The notes beneath the pieces are model-generated. The model was not told the DNA's origin, did no database searches, and saw nothing but the letters and a program-made list of their open reading frames with translations. A stretch of DNA of 64,000 bases from Peristeroidobacter agariperforans (GTDB lineage: Bacteria; Pseudomonadota; Gammaproteobacteria; Steroidobacterales; Steroidobacteraceae). The DNA lies in assembly GCF_004138335.1 (NCBI RefSeq), contig NZ_RYFW01000001.1, forward strand, positions 372,001 to 436,000, given 5' to 3'. The position numbers and the translations under genes were made by a program. The stretch's first letter is position 1, and each line of letters starts with the position of its first letter. Positions 1 to 9,030 of this stretch are shown here, one piece after another.

Positions 1-503
1 GGCACATGAAACTGCGGCTGAGCCTTGCGCATGATCGCGTCGACCGCCGTCTGTTTGTGCGGCGGCTGAGGAAACGGCGCCGAGCGCGGCAGGATCTCCC
101 CCATTTCCGGCGAGCCGGCCACCGACATCTTGGTTTCAGCAGCGAAGTAGTAGGGCTCCAGCTCGTCGTAATCGAGCGGCCAGTCCTGCGCCACTCCGTA
201 TTTGCTGCGCATCCGGAAGTCGCTCGGATGAAAGCGCGGTGTCTGCGCGTACCAACAGTTGGTGCCGCCACCGACGCCAATCGTGAAATTCCAGACCTTG
301 TTCGCCGCGTCGGTGCGGAACGTAGAGCTGGGCACGATGGTCGAGTTCTTGTTTTGTTCGAGCTGCCAGGCGTGCGAATTGAACGTGCCGCGCTCGAGCA
401 TCAGGATCTTCGCCGCCGGCCGCCTGCTCAGATATCCCTCGACAAAAAACAGGGAACCGAATCCCGAGCCGACCACGACGACATCGAAATGCTCTTGAAC
501 CAT
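1..503 (-). CDS. GMC-type FAD oxidoreductase, N-terminal part (cut by window edge)
   Basis: The minus strand is open from an ATG at 503 to the left edge, giving about 167 residues of the N-terminus. The protein opens with a hydrophobic beta strand and the dinucleotide-binding loop GSGFGS (residues 12-17), then LMLERG, the usual end of the FAD beta-alpha-beta unit. A Gly-rich segment (IGVGGGTNCWYAQ) and the DWPLDYDELEPYY stretch match glucose-methanol-choline oxidoreductases, where the flavin is held before a substrate domain that lies outside this window. The substrate cannot be told from this part. It is divergent from rluB, with about 145 bp between the starts. Confidence 0.8.
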   Translation of the reverse strand, partial: MVQEHFDVVVVGSGFGSLFFVEGYLSRRPAAKILMLERGTFNSHAWQLEQNKNSTIVPSSTFRTDAANKVWNFTIGVGGGTNCWYAQTPRFHPSDFRMRSKYGVAQDWPLDYDELEPYYFAAETKMSVAGSPEMGEILPRSAPFPQPPHKQTAVDAIMRKAQPQFHV

Positions 504-647
504 CCGTCCTCCGAACGCGCATCGGACTTAAACCGACGCCCAGCCAGTTGGTTCCGTCTACACGTAGATTTTGCGCGCCTGCCTGACAGCGGGCTGCGGG
601 TTTCCGTGTAAGCTTGTCCCCATCGAGCAACACGTTGAAACTATTTC

Positions 648-1508
648 ATGCCCCGAACTTCCGAACCCGCCGCGAAAGGCGTCAGACTGCAAAAAGCCAT
701 GGCCGACGCCGGCCTCGGCGCGCGACGCGATTGCGAAGAAATGATTGTCGCCGGACGCGTACAGGTGAATGGACGCGTCGTGAAGACCCTGCCCTGCTTT
801 GTTGAGCCTGCAACCGACGTGGTCGAGCTCGACGGCGAAGTGATCGAGCTGCCGGTTCCGGAAGACAGCGCGGACGCGGGCGGTACTGGCAAGTCGGGCT
901 CGAAGGCGCGCGCCTTCATCTATGTTTTGCTCAACAAGCCCAAGGGCGTCATCACGACCACGAGCGATCCCGAAGGCCGCCGCAACGTGCTCGACCTGGT
1001 GCCGCAGTCGTTGCGTCGTGACGAGCGCTTGTTTCCTGTCGGCCGGCTGGATGGCGATTCCACCGGTCTGCTGCTGATCACCAACGACGGCGATCTCGCA
1101 TATCAGCTCACGCATCCGAAGTTCGGCATCGCCAAGGAATATCGCGTGCTCACCTCCGGCCTCGCCACCGACGAGCAGCTGCAGAAACTTCGCTCCGGCA
1201 TGTATCTGGTCAATCCGGCGGCCGATGGCACGAAATCATCGAAGAAGGCTTCGATGGAGTCCGTGCGCATCATCAAGCGTTTTGTCGACCGAGCGCGCGG
1301 CGATCGGACGATGCTCAGCGTGACATTGCGCGAAGGTCAGAATCGAGAGATCCGCCGCATGCTCGCGCGCGTCGGCTTGAAAGTGCGCGAGCTGGAGCGA
1401 GTGGCGATCGGGCCGCTGCGCGCAGGCGATCTCAAGCCCGGGCAGGCCAAGCTGCTCGGCAAGAAGGATGTGGAGAAGCTGCGGTCGGCGACGTTGAGCA
1501 GCGACTGA
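648..1508 (+). CDS. rluB: 23S rRNA pseudouridine synthase, RluB type
   Basis: This enzyme isomerises a uridine of 23S rRNA (U2605 in E. coli numbering, by family knowledge). The 286-aa protein has an N-terminal S4 RNA-binding domain (about residues 12-58, with ARRDCEEMIVAGRVQVNG). The RsuA/RluB/E/F catalytic domain follows: KPKG at 97-100 and the GRLD motif at 132-135, whose Asp135 is the expected catalytic base. LREGQNREIRRML near the C-terminus is also typical. The start is the first ATG after a weak ribosome site. RluB is favoured over RluE/RluF by the length and the S4 domain, but the exact paralogue is inferred. Confidence 0.88.
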   Translation: MPRTSEPAAKGVRLQKAMADAGLGARRDCEEMIVAGRVQVNGRVVKTLPCFVEPATDVVELDGEVIELPVPEDSADAGGTGKSGSKARAFIYVLLNKPKGVITTTSDPEGRRNVLDLVPQSLRRDERLFPVGRLDGDSTGLLLITNDGDLAYQLTHPKFGIAKEYRVLTSGLATDEQLQKLRSGMYLVNPAADGTKSSKKASMESVRIIKRFVDRARGDRTMLSVTLREGQNREIRRMLARVGLKVRELERVAIGPLRAGDLKPGQAKLLGKKDVEKLRSATLSSD

Positions 1509-2405
1509 CTAGCGCTGCTGTCTATCCAGCAGTCGAATCAAACCTTCCTGCGCGACCGACGCGACCAGCTTGCGGTCGCGGCTGAACATCTCCGCTCGCG
1601 TCAGCCCCCGGGCGCCGCCGGCAAACGGGCTCACCGCCTCTACCAGAATCCATTCATCCGCTCGCGGCGGACTATGGAACCACATGGCGTGGTCGAGGCT
1701 GGCCATCATCACATCCTTGTTCTGCATCGCTGTCGGATGTTTCAACAAGGCCGTCGAGACCAGGAAGTAATCCGACAGATAGGCCAGGCCCGCCAGCTGC
1801 GTGAGCGGATCGTCCGGCAGCGGCGAGGTGGAGCGAATCCAGTACTGGGCTCGCTGCAGCGACTGCTTGCGGAGCATGAACATCTCCGGATTCACCGGCT
1901 TCAACTCGATGATGCGCTGTTGCGAGAGCAGTGCGACGGCCCCTTGCGGCAGGCGGTCGCCGAACTTCTCCACCAACTGTTGCACGTCCATCAGATCTTC
2001 CGGATCGGGCACATCGCCACTGACCGTCACTTCGTGCTGCAGACCTTCCTCATGCCGATGGAAGGACAGCTCCATATGGAAAATGGGTCGCGATCGCTGC
2101 CGGGCCACGACGCGGCGGGTCGAGAAACTGCCGCCGTCGCGCGTCAATTCGACGTCGTAGATGACGGGGATATCGCTGGCGCCGGCGAGCAGGAAATAGC
2201 CGTGCAGCGAGTGGCAGACACGGTCGGCGGCCACCGTGTGCTGGGCGGCTTTCAGGCCCTGGCCCAGGATCTGCCCGCCGAACAGCGTGCGATTGACGTT
2301 GATCTGGTTGACCTGGCTGCGGAACAGATTGGTGTCGAGCTGCTCGAGCTCGAGCACTTCACGCAGACACTTCGGAGCCGGGGGCGGCGAAATCGGGATG
2401 GCCAT
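1509..2405 (-). CDS. tesB: acyl-CoA thioesterase II
   Basis: A 298-aa double-hotdog thioesterase that hydrolyses acyl-CoA to free acid and CoA in the cytoplasm. FGGQILGQGLKAA, LHGYFLLAG and DGGSFSTRRVVARQ in the first half, and LSDYFLV, SLDHAMWFH and AQEGLIR in the second half, are the conserved TesB blocks. They contain the Asp, Thr/Ser-region and Gln residues used for catalysis in the E. coli enzyme. Length is close to E. coli TesB (286 aa). It is convergent with rluB, and the two stops abut at 1508/1509, so the genes share almost no 3' spacer. Confidence 0.92.
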   Translation of the reverse strand: MAIPISPPPAPKCLREVLELEQLDTNLFRSQVNQINVNRTLFGGQILGQGLKAAQHTVAADRVCHSLHGYFLLAGASDIPVIYDVELTRDGGSFSTRRVVARQRSRPIFHMELSFHRHEEGLQHEVTVSGDVPDPEDLMDVQQLVEKFGDRLPQGAVALLSQQRIIELKPVNPEMFMLRKQSLQRAQYWIRSTSPLPDDPLTQLAGLAYLSDYFLVSTALLKHPTAMQNKDVMMASLDHAMWFHSPPRADEWILVEAVSPFAGGARGLTRAEMFSRDRKLVASVAQEGLIRLLDRQQR

Positions 2406-2566
2406 GCCGGCGAGTGTAGCATCGGGGTGGGCCTCACCGGTGGCGGCGGGCCACTCACCGGCAGTGAGCGGCCGCCGACCCTCGAGCCCTACTCGGAATC
2501 TGCTAATTTGGTTAGGCTTTGCGCAATTTTTACGGCTTTGGCCGGCAATGGAACCTTGGAGGGTGC

Positions 2567-3304
2567 ATGTTCAGCCGTCTTGGTAACCTGATCAAAGGCT
2601 TCTTCTCCCTCTTCATCTCGGGCATCGAGAAGCGCAACCCCGAAGCCCTGCTCGAGCTGGAGCAGGAGAACCTCCGCAAGCAGATCGCCAACTTCAATCA
2701 GGGCCTCGCCACCCACGCTGGCCTGTGCGAACGGATCATGGGCCAGGTGCGTAAGCTCGAAGCGGAACAGAAGGACCTGCGCGCCAAGACAGCCGCACAT
2801 CTGCGCGCCGGCAACAAGTCAGCGGCCGGCCAGTACGCCCTGCGTCTGCAGACCATCGAGTCGCAGCTCGAAGAGAACCGCAAGCAGCTCGAAGCGGCCG
2901 AGGGCACTTACAAGAATCTGGTCAAGGCCCGCGACGTGGCGGTGCAGACCGCGCGCGCCAAGATCGAAAGCTTGAAGGGCGCCATCAACGACATGAAGAT
3001 GAATCAGGCCATGGCCGAGATCCACGAAATGGCCTCGGGCATGATCACCAGCATTGGCGGCTCGGGCGACACGCTCAATCGCCTGCACGAGATGGTCGAA
3101 GAAGAGCGCACCAAGGCTGCCGGCCGCGCCCGCGTCGCCAAGGATTCGATCGACATGACCGACGTCAACGTGCAGGAAGCCGAGATGAATGCGCTGGCCG
3201 ATCAGGCCCTGGCCGACTTCGCCGCGCGCGAAGGCATTTCCATCGAGGGCGGCGCGCCAGCCGCTCCGGCTACGCGCACGATGGGTGCGCAGTCTGAAAC
3301 GTAA
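2567..3304 (+). CDS. PspA/IM30 (ESCRT-III-like) family protein
   Basis: The 245-aa product begins with an amphipathic helix (MFSRLGNLIKGFFSLFI) followed by almost continuous Lys/Glu/Gln/Ala-rich heptads, the pattern of PspA/Vipp1 proteins that polymerise on stressed membranes. I chose ATG 2567 because TTGGAGGG sits 4-11 bases upstream and the amphipathic helix must be N-terminal. The usual PspA partners PspB/C/F are absent. Instead the gene leads a cluster with an AAA ATPase, a membrane coiled coil and an SBP-OmpA protein. The Ala/Pro-rich tail (about 225-245) looks disordered. By context it probably acts at the inner face of the inner membrane. Confidence 0.85.
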   Translation: MFSRLGNLIKGFFSLFISGIEKRNPEALLELEQENLRKQIANFNQGLATHAGLCERIMGQVRKLEAEQKDLRAKTAAHLRAGNKSAAGQYALRLQTIESQLEENRKQLEAAEGTYKNLVKARDVAVQTARAKIESLKGAINDMKMNQAMAEIHEMASGMITSIGGSGDTLNRLHEMVEEERTKAAGRARVAKDSIDMTDVNVQEAEMNALADQALADFAAREGISIEGGAPAAPATRTMGAQSET

Positions 3305-3323
3305 CGAGCGGGCGAGAAAGGCG

Positions 3324-4979
3324 ATGCCTGCACCGCATGGAGCACCGGCCTGGGCCAACGAGCTCGCGCTCGCCTATGAAAGCGGCGCGCACGGGCAATT
3401 CATTCTGTACGGCAACGTGCACGATCGGATTGCCGTCGGCGCGCAGCTGGTCGGCCTGGTCGGTTATCTCGAAAGTCACCTGCTCTCCAGCTTTCAAGTG
3501 GTGCTCTCCTACGATCTGGGCAATGGCATCACCATCGAGCGCGGTGGCGAGCTGGTAGAGAAATGGCCCGGCGCGAATCTGCAGACCATGCCGCGCGAGC
3601 CGCAGCCGGCGCTGCAGTGGATCAGCCGCTATCTGCGCTATCTTGGCAACTTGCGTGCGCTCGGCCGCGAAGTAAAAGAAAACGTCGCAGTCATCCTGCG
3701 AGGCGTCGATCACATCGTGCCCGCCGATGGCGCCGGCTTTGAACACGGCAGTCTCACGAGTGTGTTGCGCGACTGGTCCTCAGAAGCGCCGTTCGCCGAT
3801 CTGCCCTTCACCAGCATTCTGATCGCCGACAATCTCAACGATGTCGAGCCGCTCGTCGCGTTCAGCACGCACGCCTCGCGCATTCGCGTGCCGCTGCCGG
3901 AGGCGGCCGAGATCGAACGCGCGCTGACCCTGCTGCGCACGCATGAACCGAAAGCTTTTGCGCCGGACGCGAATCTCGCCCAGATCGGTGCGGCCTTGGT
4001 TGGTGTGACGATCTCGGCTTTGGAAAGCCTGGTGAAAGTCCGCGACCATTCCGGTCAAGCGCTCAGCAGCGCGGATCTCACTCGCATCAAGAAAGAACTG
4101 GTGGAGCGCGACTCCGCCGGACTGGTCGAGTTCATCGAATCGGCTCGCACCCTCGATGCGTATCACGGCCAGGAAGCGTTGAAGCGCTGGCTGCGCCAGG
4201 ACATCAAGCTGTGGCAGACCGGCGATCTCAAAGCGCTGCCCATGGGTTATCTGCTGTGCGGTCCGGTCGGCACCGGCAAAACGTTTCTAGTGGAATGCCT
4301 CGCCGGCGAGGCCGGCGTGCCGGTCGTCAAGCTCAAGAACTTCCGGGATCGCTGGGTGGGCTCGAGCGAAGGCAACCTGGAGAAGATCTTCCGGCTGATC
4401 CGCGCGCTCGGCCGCTGCATGGTGTTCATCGATGAGGCCGACCAAACGCTCGGCCGTCGCGACTCCGGCAGCGGGGACAGCGGTCTGTCGGGCCGTTTGT
4501 ATTCGATGATCGCGCAGGAGATGTCGGACTCGTCGAATCGCGGCCGCGTGTTGTGGATCCTGGCATCGTCCCGGCCTGACTTGATCGAAGTCGATTTGAA
4601 ACGCCCTGGCCGCGTCGACGTCAAAGTGCCGCTGCTGCCAACCAGCACGCATGCCGAAAGCGCCGCACTGATCGGCGCGCTCGCAAAACGCTACGGGCTG
4701 CAGTTGAATGACGGCGATCTCACTGCGCTTCAACCGCGCATGCCGTTGCTGTTGACGCCGGGTGCGGCCGAAGCGCTCGTCGTGAAAGCTTATCGCCGCG
4801 TTCGCACGGAAAGTTTGGAGCCGCGCGCCGCGTTGGATGCGTGCCTGGTCGGTTATCAAAACCCGGTGCCGGCCGACGTGCTGGAATTCCAGATGCGCAT
4901 CTCGATTCGAGAAGCCACCGATCTCGCCTTTGTGCCGCCGGCGTTCCACAAGTACGCCGAGCCCACTGCGATCCCATGA
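3324..4979 (+). CDS. AAA+ ATPase with a degenerate N-terminal AAA-like module
   Basis: The 551-aa protein starts at ATG 3324, 19 bases after the PspA-family stop. The C-terminal half is a classical AAA module: Walker A GPVGTGKT (313-320), Walker B CMVFIDEAD (365-373), a sensor-1 stretch WILASSRPD (411-419) and an arginine-finger-like RPGR (about 427-430). The N-terminal half (about 20-200) has spaced strands resembling a second AAA fold (VAVILRGVDHI, TSILIADN, SRIRVPLP) but no Walker A, so I read it as a non-hydrolysing module. Placed between a PspA homologue and a membrane coiled coil, it may remodel the PspA polymer much as Vps4 acts on ESCRT-III; that role is inference. Confidence 0.8.
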   Translation: MPAPHGAPAWANELALAYESGAHGQFILYGNVHDRIAVGAQLVGLVGYLESHLLSSFQVVLSYDLGNGITIERGGELVEKWPGANLQTMPREPQPALQWISRYLRYLGNLRALGREVKENVAVILRGVDHIVPADGAGFEHGSLTSVLRDWSSEAPFADLPFTSILIADNLNDVEPLVAFSTHASRIRVPLPEAAEIERALTLLRTHEPKAFAPDANLAQIGAALVGVTISALESLVKVRDHSGQALSSADLTRIKKELVERDSAGLVEFIESARTLDAYHGQEALKRWLRQDIKLWQTGDLKALPMGYLLCGPVGTGKTFLVECLAGEAGVPVVKLKNFRDRWVGSSEGNLEKIFRLIRALGRCMVFIDEADQTLGRRDSGSGDSGLSGRLYSMIAQEMSDSSNRGRVLWILASSRPDLIEVDLKRPGRVDVKVPLLPTSTHAESAALIGALAKRYGLQLNDGDLTALQPRMPLLLTPGAAEALVVKAYRRVRTESLEPRAALDACLVGYQNPVPADVLEFQMRISIREATDLAFVPPAFHKYAEPTAIP

Positions 4980-5827
4980 GCGGCTCACGCTCTTATCTCG
5001 CCGCGGCTTTCAACGCCCGTCCTTTCGGCATGCCCCTGCCGCCGAACTGGTTCGGCATCGCCGCGTTTGCCTTGCTCGGCGCCTTCGTGAATCCCGGGCT
5101 GTGGTTGATTGGCGCCGGCCTGGAAGGTTTGTATCTCTGGGTGGTGTCCCGCAATGAACGCTTCCGTGCCGCCGTCGATGCGGGCGGCAAAGGCGACGAT
5201 TGGGTGGCGCGTTACAACGCGCTCAGCTATCACCTCGACGAAGACGCCCGCCGCCGCCAGGAATCCATCGAGTTCCAGGCGCGAGAGATCGTCGATCTCC
5301 TGTCACGCACTGGCGCGACAGAAATGCAGAAGAGCGATGTGCGCCAGATGGCGTGGCTGCACCTGAAGCTGCTCGCCGCCCGTGCTTCCGTCCTTCAAGT
5401 GATCAATTCGGCAGAGCGTGACAAACGCGCGCTCGAAGAGCAGGAACGTCGGGTGATCGACCGGCTGTCCGAAGACGCCATCGGCGATGAATTGCGGCGC
5501 AGCCTGGAGCAACAGCTCGAAGTCCTCCGCTCGCGTCGCGCCGGACATGCCGACGCCCAGCATCGTCGTGAGCTGATCGAGGCCGAGTTGGAACGGCTCC
5601 GCCAGCAGGTTTCGCTGGTTCGCGAGCAGGCCCTGCTCGCGACGGACGAACATAGCGTCGCGTCGTCACTCGATGCGTTGTCGGCGTCGCTGAATGAAGC
5701 GAATCGTTGGCTCAAAGATCAACGAGAGTTGTTCGCGGGCCTGGACGGGCTCACTGACGAGCCGCCGCCAGCAGATCTGCTTCGGCCGCGAGCGACGAAG
5801 CGTCGCGGTGAACGGATCGCTCAATGA
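4976..5827 (+). CDS. membrane-anchored coiled-coil protein of the PspA/AAA cluster (unknown)
   Basis: The ATG at 4976 overlaps the TGA of the AAA gene (ATGA), so translation is probably coupled. The 283-aa product has hydrophobic segments at about 22-60 (WFGIAAFALLGAFVNPGLWLIGAGLEGLYLWVV), then a long charged helical region (about 75-275) rich in Glu, Arg, Leu and Ala with heptad spacing. This fits a membrane hairpin or anchor with a cytoplasmic coiled coil. I recognise no named family. By position it could connect the PspA-like polymer and ATPase to the membrane or to the downstream periplasmic SBP-OmpA protein. Confidence 0.7.
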   Translation: MSGSRSYLAAAFNARPFGMPLPPNWFGIAAFALLGAFVNPGLWLIGAGLEGLYLWVVSRNERFRAAVDAGGKGDDWVARYNALSYHLDEDARRRQESIEFQAREIVDLLSRTGATEMQKSDVRQMAWLHLKLLAARASVLQVINSAERDKRALEEQERRVIDRLSEDAIGDELRRSLEQQLEVLRSRRAGHADAQHRRELIEAELERLRQQVSLVREQALLATDEHSVASSLDALSASLNEANRWLKDQRELFAGLDGLTDEPPPADLLRPRATKRRGERIAQ

Positions 5828-5952
5828 GCAACGAGGCTCCGGCCGACGCCCGGCGCCGGAAGGAGCTGGAACCCACCAGCCCTCGCGAACCACCGACGTC
5901 CTCTTCGCCTAAGAAACAAACACAGAGCTCTCAGCAAGGACTCACACCATGA
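5824..5952 (+). CDS. 42-aa microprotein, translationally coupled on both sides
   Basis: This small frame starts at ATG 5824, which overlaps the TGA (5825-5827) of the upstream coiled-coil gene. It ends in TGA 5950-5952, which overlaps ATG 5949 of the SBP-OmpA gene. Both joints are exact ATGA overlaps, and the frame fills the whole apparent spacer, which argues that it is translated. The peptide is hydrophilic: a basic segment (RRRKELE, about residues 10-16), then a Pro/Ser/Thr/Gln-rich tail with no hydrophobic stretch and no Cys. It may be a disordered linker peptide or only a coupling leader; no function can be assigned. Confidence 0.5.
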   Translation: MSNEAPADARRRKELEPTSPREPPTSSSPKKQTQSSQQGLTP

Positions 5953-7652
5953 GCAACCTCAAAGCAAGACTGATCCACCGCGGCTCCGCCGCCGGCAACA
6001 TCATCACGCTGCTGTTACTGGTCGGCATCATTGGCCTGGGCGCTTATTTGTGGCTCGGCAAGAAAGGCGGCGACGGCGCGGAGTCCGCAACCGACTCCGG
6101 TACGTCATCGCAAAGCACGGGCAAGGCCGCCAGCGGCGAGGGCGACGCGCCTGCGCCGATTGAACCTGTGACCGGCTCCCCGACCCTGGAAGCTGCAGCC
6201 ACCTACGTCCCCAAAGACAACGTGCTGCAAATCGATATCAGCGAGTACGCCGGCTACGGCGGCCTGATCGTCGCGAACGGCGGCATGGAGCCGAATCCCG
6301 AGTCGTTCTTCGCCAAGGAATACGGCTTCAAGGTGAAGATCACCAAGAGCGAAAGCGAAACCTGGTCGGCGCTCAACAACGGTCGCCTCGCCGCTACTGC
6401 TACAACGACCGACGCACTCGCCGTGCTCGGCCGTCAGTTCGACGCCGTCGTTCCTCTGCAGATCGGCTATTCGCGTGGCGCCGACATGGTCGTCGTCGAT
6501 CGAGGCATCACCTCGGTCAATCAGCTCGCGGGCAAAGTCCTGGCCGCCTCTCAGTTCAACGAGAGCGAATTTTTCATTCGTTATCTTGCCCAGGAAGCCG
6601 GCGTGCCGGTCACGGTCTTGCGCGATCTGGACTCCAAGCCCGCCTCCAGCGAGCTCGGCCTCGTGTTCTATGACGACGCCTCCATCGCCTGCGAAGCCTA
6701 CGCCCATGAGCTCAGTGGTTCGCAGCGCTTGAACGGCTGTGTGGGCTGGACACCGTTCACCGATGAAGTCGTCGAAAAGTCGAATGGCGCCGCGAAGGTG
6801 CTCGTCTCCAACCGCAACCTGCTCGTGATCGCCGACGTGCTCGCCATCAATGGCGGCTTCGCTCGCGCGAATCCGGATATGGTCCGCGGCCTCGTGCACG
6901 GCATTCTCGAAGGCAACCGCCGCTTGCGGGATCAGCAGGCTGCGAACATCGGCATCGTTGCTAAGGCTTTCGGCTGGAGTGACGTGGACGCGCGGGATGA
7001 ATTGTCACGCGTGCATCTCGCGAACCTTCCGGAGAACCGCGCGTTCTTCTCCGGCACGATCGATTCCGCCGGTTCGTTCGGCGGCATCTTCCAATCGTCA
7101 GTGCTGGCCTATGGCAGCGTGATCCGCAATCCCACGGACGCTTCGCGCTTCGCCGATGTCACCGCACTCGATGAGTTGGCGAAGAAGGGGTTGTTCGCCG
7201 ATCAGAAGATCGCCATCGCGCCGATCCGCAGCTCCACGCAGGCCACGCTCGAAGGCGATCCGCTGCTGAGCAAGGACATTCGTTTCTTCTTCGAAGCGAA
7301 CTCCGCCGTGCTCGACAAGAACGCGCCGCAGAACCAGGAGTACCTGGACACCATCAAGCGCTTCCTGCAGGTCAGCCCCGGCTCGACCGTGCTGCTGAAG
7401 GGCCATGTCGATAACGCACGTGTGAGCGAATTCCGCGATCAGGGCGGCGAGCAACTGGTGAAGAGCATGGCGCTCAAAGCGATCGAGCTGTCCCGTCAAC
7501 GCGCGATGGCCGTCAGCGAAGCGCTACGCGCACGTCACAAGGACATCGTTCCATCACGCATCGAAGTCGTCGGCCGCGGCTGGGAAGAGCCCGCCGGTCC
7601 GGATAGCGAGCTGAACCGTCGCGTCGAAGTGCAGTGGTTTACGCTGGAGTAA
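5949..7652 (+). CDS. membrane-anchored solute-binding protein fused to an OmpA peptidoglycan-binding domain
   Basis: The 567-aa protein has one N-terminal membrane helix (about residues 17-36), then a Gly/Ser/Thr linker to about 75. A type-2 periplasmic-binding-like region follows (about 90-420, with blocks such as NNGRLAATATTTDALAVL and KVLAASQFNESEFFIRYLAQEAG seen in ABC-type SBPs). A C-terminal OmpA-like domain (about 440-567) contains FFFEANSAVLDKNA and RAMAVSEALRARH. It should span the periplasm, anchored in the inner membrane and bound to peptidoglycan. No ABC permease or ATPase lies nearby, so it is more likely a sensor or structural partner of the PspA/AAA cluster than a transporter component. 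Confidence 0.78.
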   Translation: MSNLKARLIHRGSAAGNIITLLLLVGIIGLGAYLWLGKKGGDGAESATDSGTSSQSTGKAASGEGDAPAPIEPVTGSPTLEAAATYVPKDNVLQIDISEYAGYGGLIVANGGMEPNPESFFAKEYGFKVKITKSESETWSALNNGRLAATATTTDALAVLGRQFDAVVPLQIGYSRGADMVVVDRGITSVNQLAGKVLAASQFNESEFFIRYLAQEAGVPVTVLRDLDSKPASSELGLVFYDDASIACEAYAHELSGSQRLNGCVGWTPFTDEVVEKSNGAAKVLVSNRNLLVIADVLAINGGFARANPDMVRGLVHGILEGNRRLRDQQAANIGIVAKAFGWSDVDARDELSRVHLANLPENRAFFSGTIDSAGSFGGIFQSSVLAYGSVIRNPTDASRFADVTALDELAKKGLFADQKIAIAPIRSSTQATLEGDPLLSKDIRFFFEANSAVLDKNAPQNQEYLDTIKRFLQVSPGSTVLLKGHVDNARVSEFRDQGGEQLVKSMALKAIELSRQRAMAVSEALRARHKDIVPSRIEVVGRGWEEPAGPDSELNRRVEVQWFTLE

Positions 7653-7656
7653 GCGT

Positions 7657-7676
7657 CGGCCTGAGCAATCAGGCCG
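7657..7676. terminator. hairpin between convergent genes
   Basis: Arms CGGCCTGA and TCAGGCCG (8 bp, perfect) enclose a GCAA tetraloop. It lies 4 bases after the SBP-OmpA stop and overlaps the last codons of the convergent histidine kinase. There is no T run on the plus side. It plausibly serves both directions. Confidence 0.55.
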
Positions 7677-9030
7677 CCACAGTGAAGCCGATAGTGGTGG
7701 CCCCACTCTCGCTCTCTGCGAACACGGTGCCGCCGTGCATGGTGGCCACCGCACGCACGATGGCGAGGCCAAGCCCATGGTTCTCACGGCTGCCGCTGCG
7801 GGAGCTGTCGACGCGATAGAAGCGGTCGAACAGCCTCGAAAGGTGCTCCCGCGCGATACCGGAGCCGGTGTTCTGCACCGAGACGCGAATCGCGCCCGGC
7901 TGCTGCAAAACGAACACGACAATCTCGGCACCGCGCGGGGCGTGCTGGACGGCGTTCTGTAACAGATTGGTCACAGCGCGCCGAAACAGAGATGTCTCGA
8001 TACTGGCCTGCGCATCGCCCTCGATGCGCACCTTCACGCCAGCTTCTTCGAAGATGAACTCCAGGTACTCGACGGCGTGCGACACTTCCTGTGCGATCGA
8101 CACCTCCACCCGGTTCGGCGCGCGTTCGCCGCGATCCGCACGAGCCAGGAACAGCATGTCGTTGACGATGGCGCGCAGCCGTTCGAGATCCTCAAGGTTA
8201 GAGTGCAAAGCTTCTTTTAGTTCCGTGACACTGCGCTCGCGCGACAACGTGACCTGCGTTTGACCGATCAAGTTGCCGAGTGGCGTGCGCAACTCATGCG
8301 CCACGTCAGCGTTGAATGCCTCGAGCTGCTGATACGCAGTCTCGAGCCGCGACAACGCGCCGTTGAAAGAGTCGGCGAGTTCGGAAAGTTCCGGCGCCAG
8401 CGTGTCAGTCTGCAATCGTCGCGACAAATGCCCCGGCGACAGCCCACGCGCTTCGCCTGAAAGCCGGTCGAGCGGACGCATGCCGACGCGCGCAATGTAG
8501 TACCCAAGCCCAGCGGCGCCCAACGCACCCACGACCGTCAATGCAATCAGCCCGACGGTGAACGCGCGCAGCGTTTCGACGAACGGCTTCGAATCGATGC
8601 CCACCGTCAAAAGTACCGCGGGACGCTCGCCGCGAGCTTCGACCTCCGCCGAGTAGGTTTTCAGTGGCGCATCGTGCCCCGGCAGCATGGCTTGCCCGAA
8701 GCCGCGCGTACCGATCATGTGTCGCTGCTCGTCGGTCAGCGACGAGCCATAGAGGAAGCGACTGTCGTTACTTTGCACCCACAGGCTGACGCGATTGTTC
8801 TCGGAGATGGAATTGTCGAACTTGGTACGCACATACTCCCAATGCTCCACGTCGTCGTTGCGCATGATGATGGGCTTGTACATCGTCCAGCGCGCCTGCA
8901 GCTCGTTGCTTTGATGGCGCTCGAGCTCGCGCTTCAACAGCCCGTGCATGGCGACGCTCAGCACCGCGAGCATGACGAAGCTGGCGACGGCGAACATCGC
9001 AGCCAGGCGCTTGCTGATCGACAGCTTCAT
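7669..9030 (-). CDS. sensor histidine kinase (CusS/CzcS-like) of the efflux operon
   Basis: A 453-aa inner-membrane kinase. It has a first membrane helix at about 8-30, a periplasmic loop of about 125 residues, a second helix at about 157-180, and a HAMP region. The H-box [10 protein letters not shown] carries the phosphorylated His245. A HATPase domain follows with [11 protein letters not shown] (N box) and [10 protein letters not shown] (G2 box). The start overlaps the regulator stop by 4 bases (ATGA). It is the last gene of a minus-strand run of adaptor, pump, outer-membrane channel, regulator and kinase, so it most likely controls that pump. Its signal (metal or drug) is not shown by the sequence. 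Confidence 0.88.
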   Translation of the reverse strand: MKLSISKRLAAMFAVASFVMLAVLSVAMHGLLKRELERHQSNELQARWTMYKPIIMRNDDVEHWEYVRTKFDNSISENNRVSLWVQSNDSRFLYGSSLTDEQRHMIGTRGFGQAMLPGHDAPLKTYSAEVEARGERPAVLLTVGIDSKPFVETLRAFTVGLIALTVVGALGAAGLGYYIARVGMRPLDRLSGEARGLSPGHLSRRLQTDTLAPELSELADSFNGALSRLETAYQQLEAFNADVAHELRTPLGNLIGQTQVTLSRERSVTELKEALHSNLEDLERLRAIVNDMLFLARADRGERAPNRVEVSIAQEVSHAVEYLEFIFEEAGVKVRIEGDAQASIETSLFRRAVTNLLQNAVQHAPRGAEIVVFVLQQPGAIRVSVQNTGSGIAREHLSRLFDRFYRVDSSRSGSRENHGLGLAIVRAVATMHGGTVFAESESGATTIGFTVAA

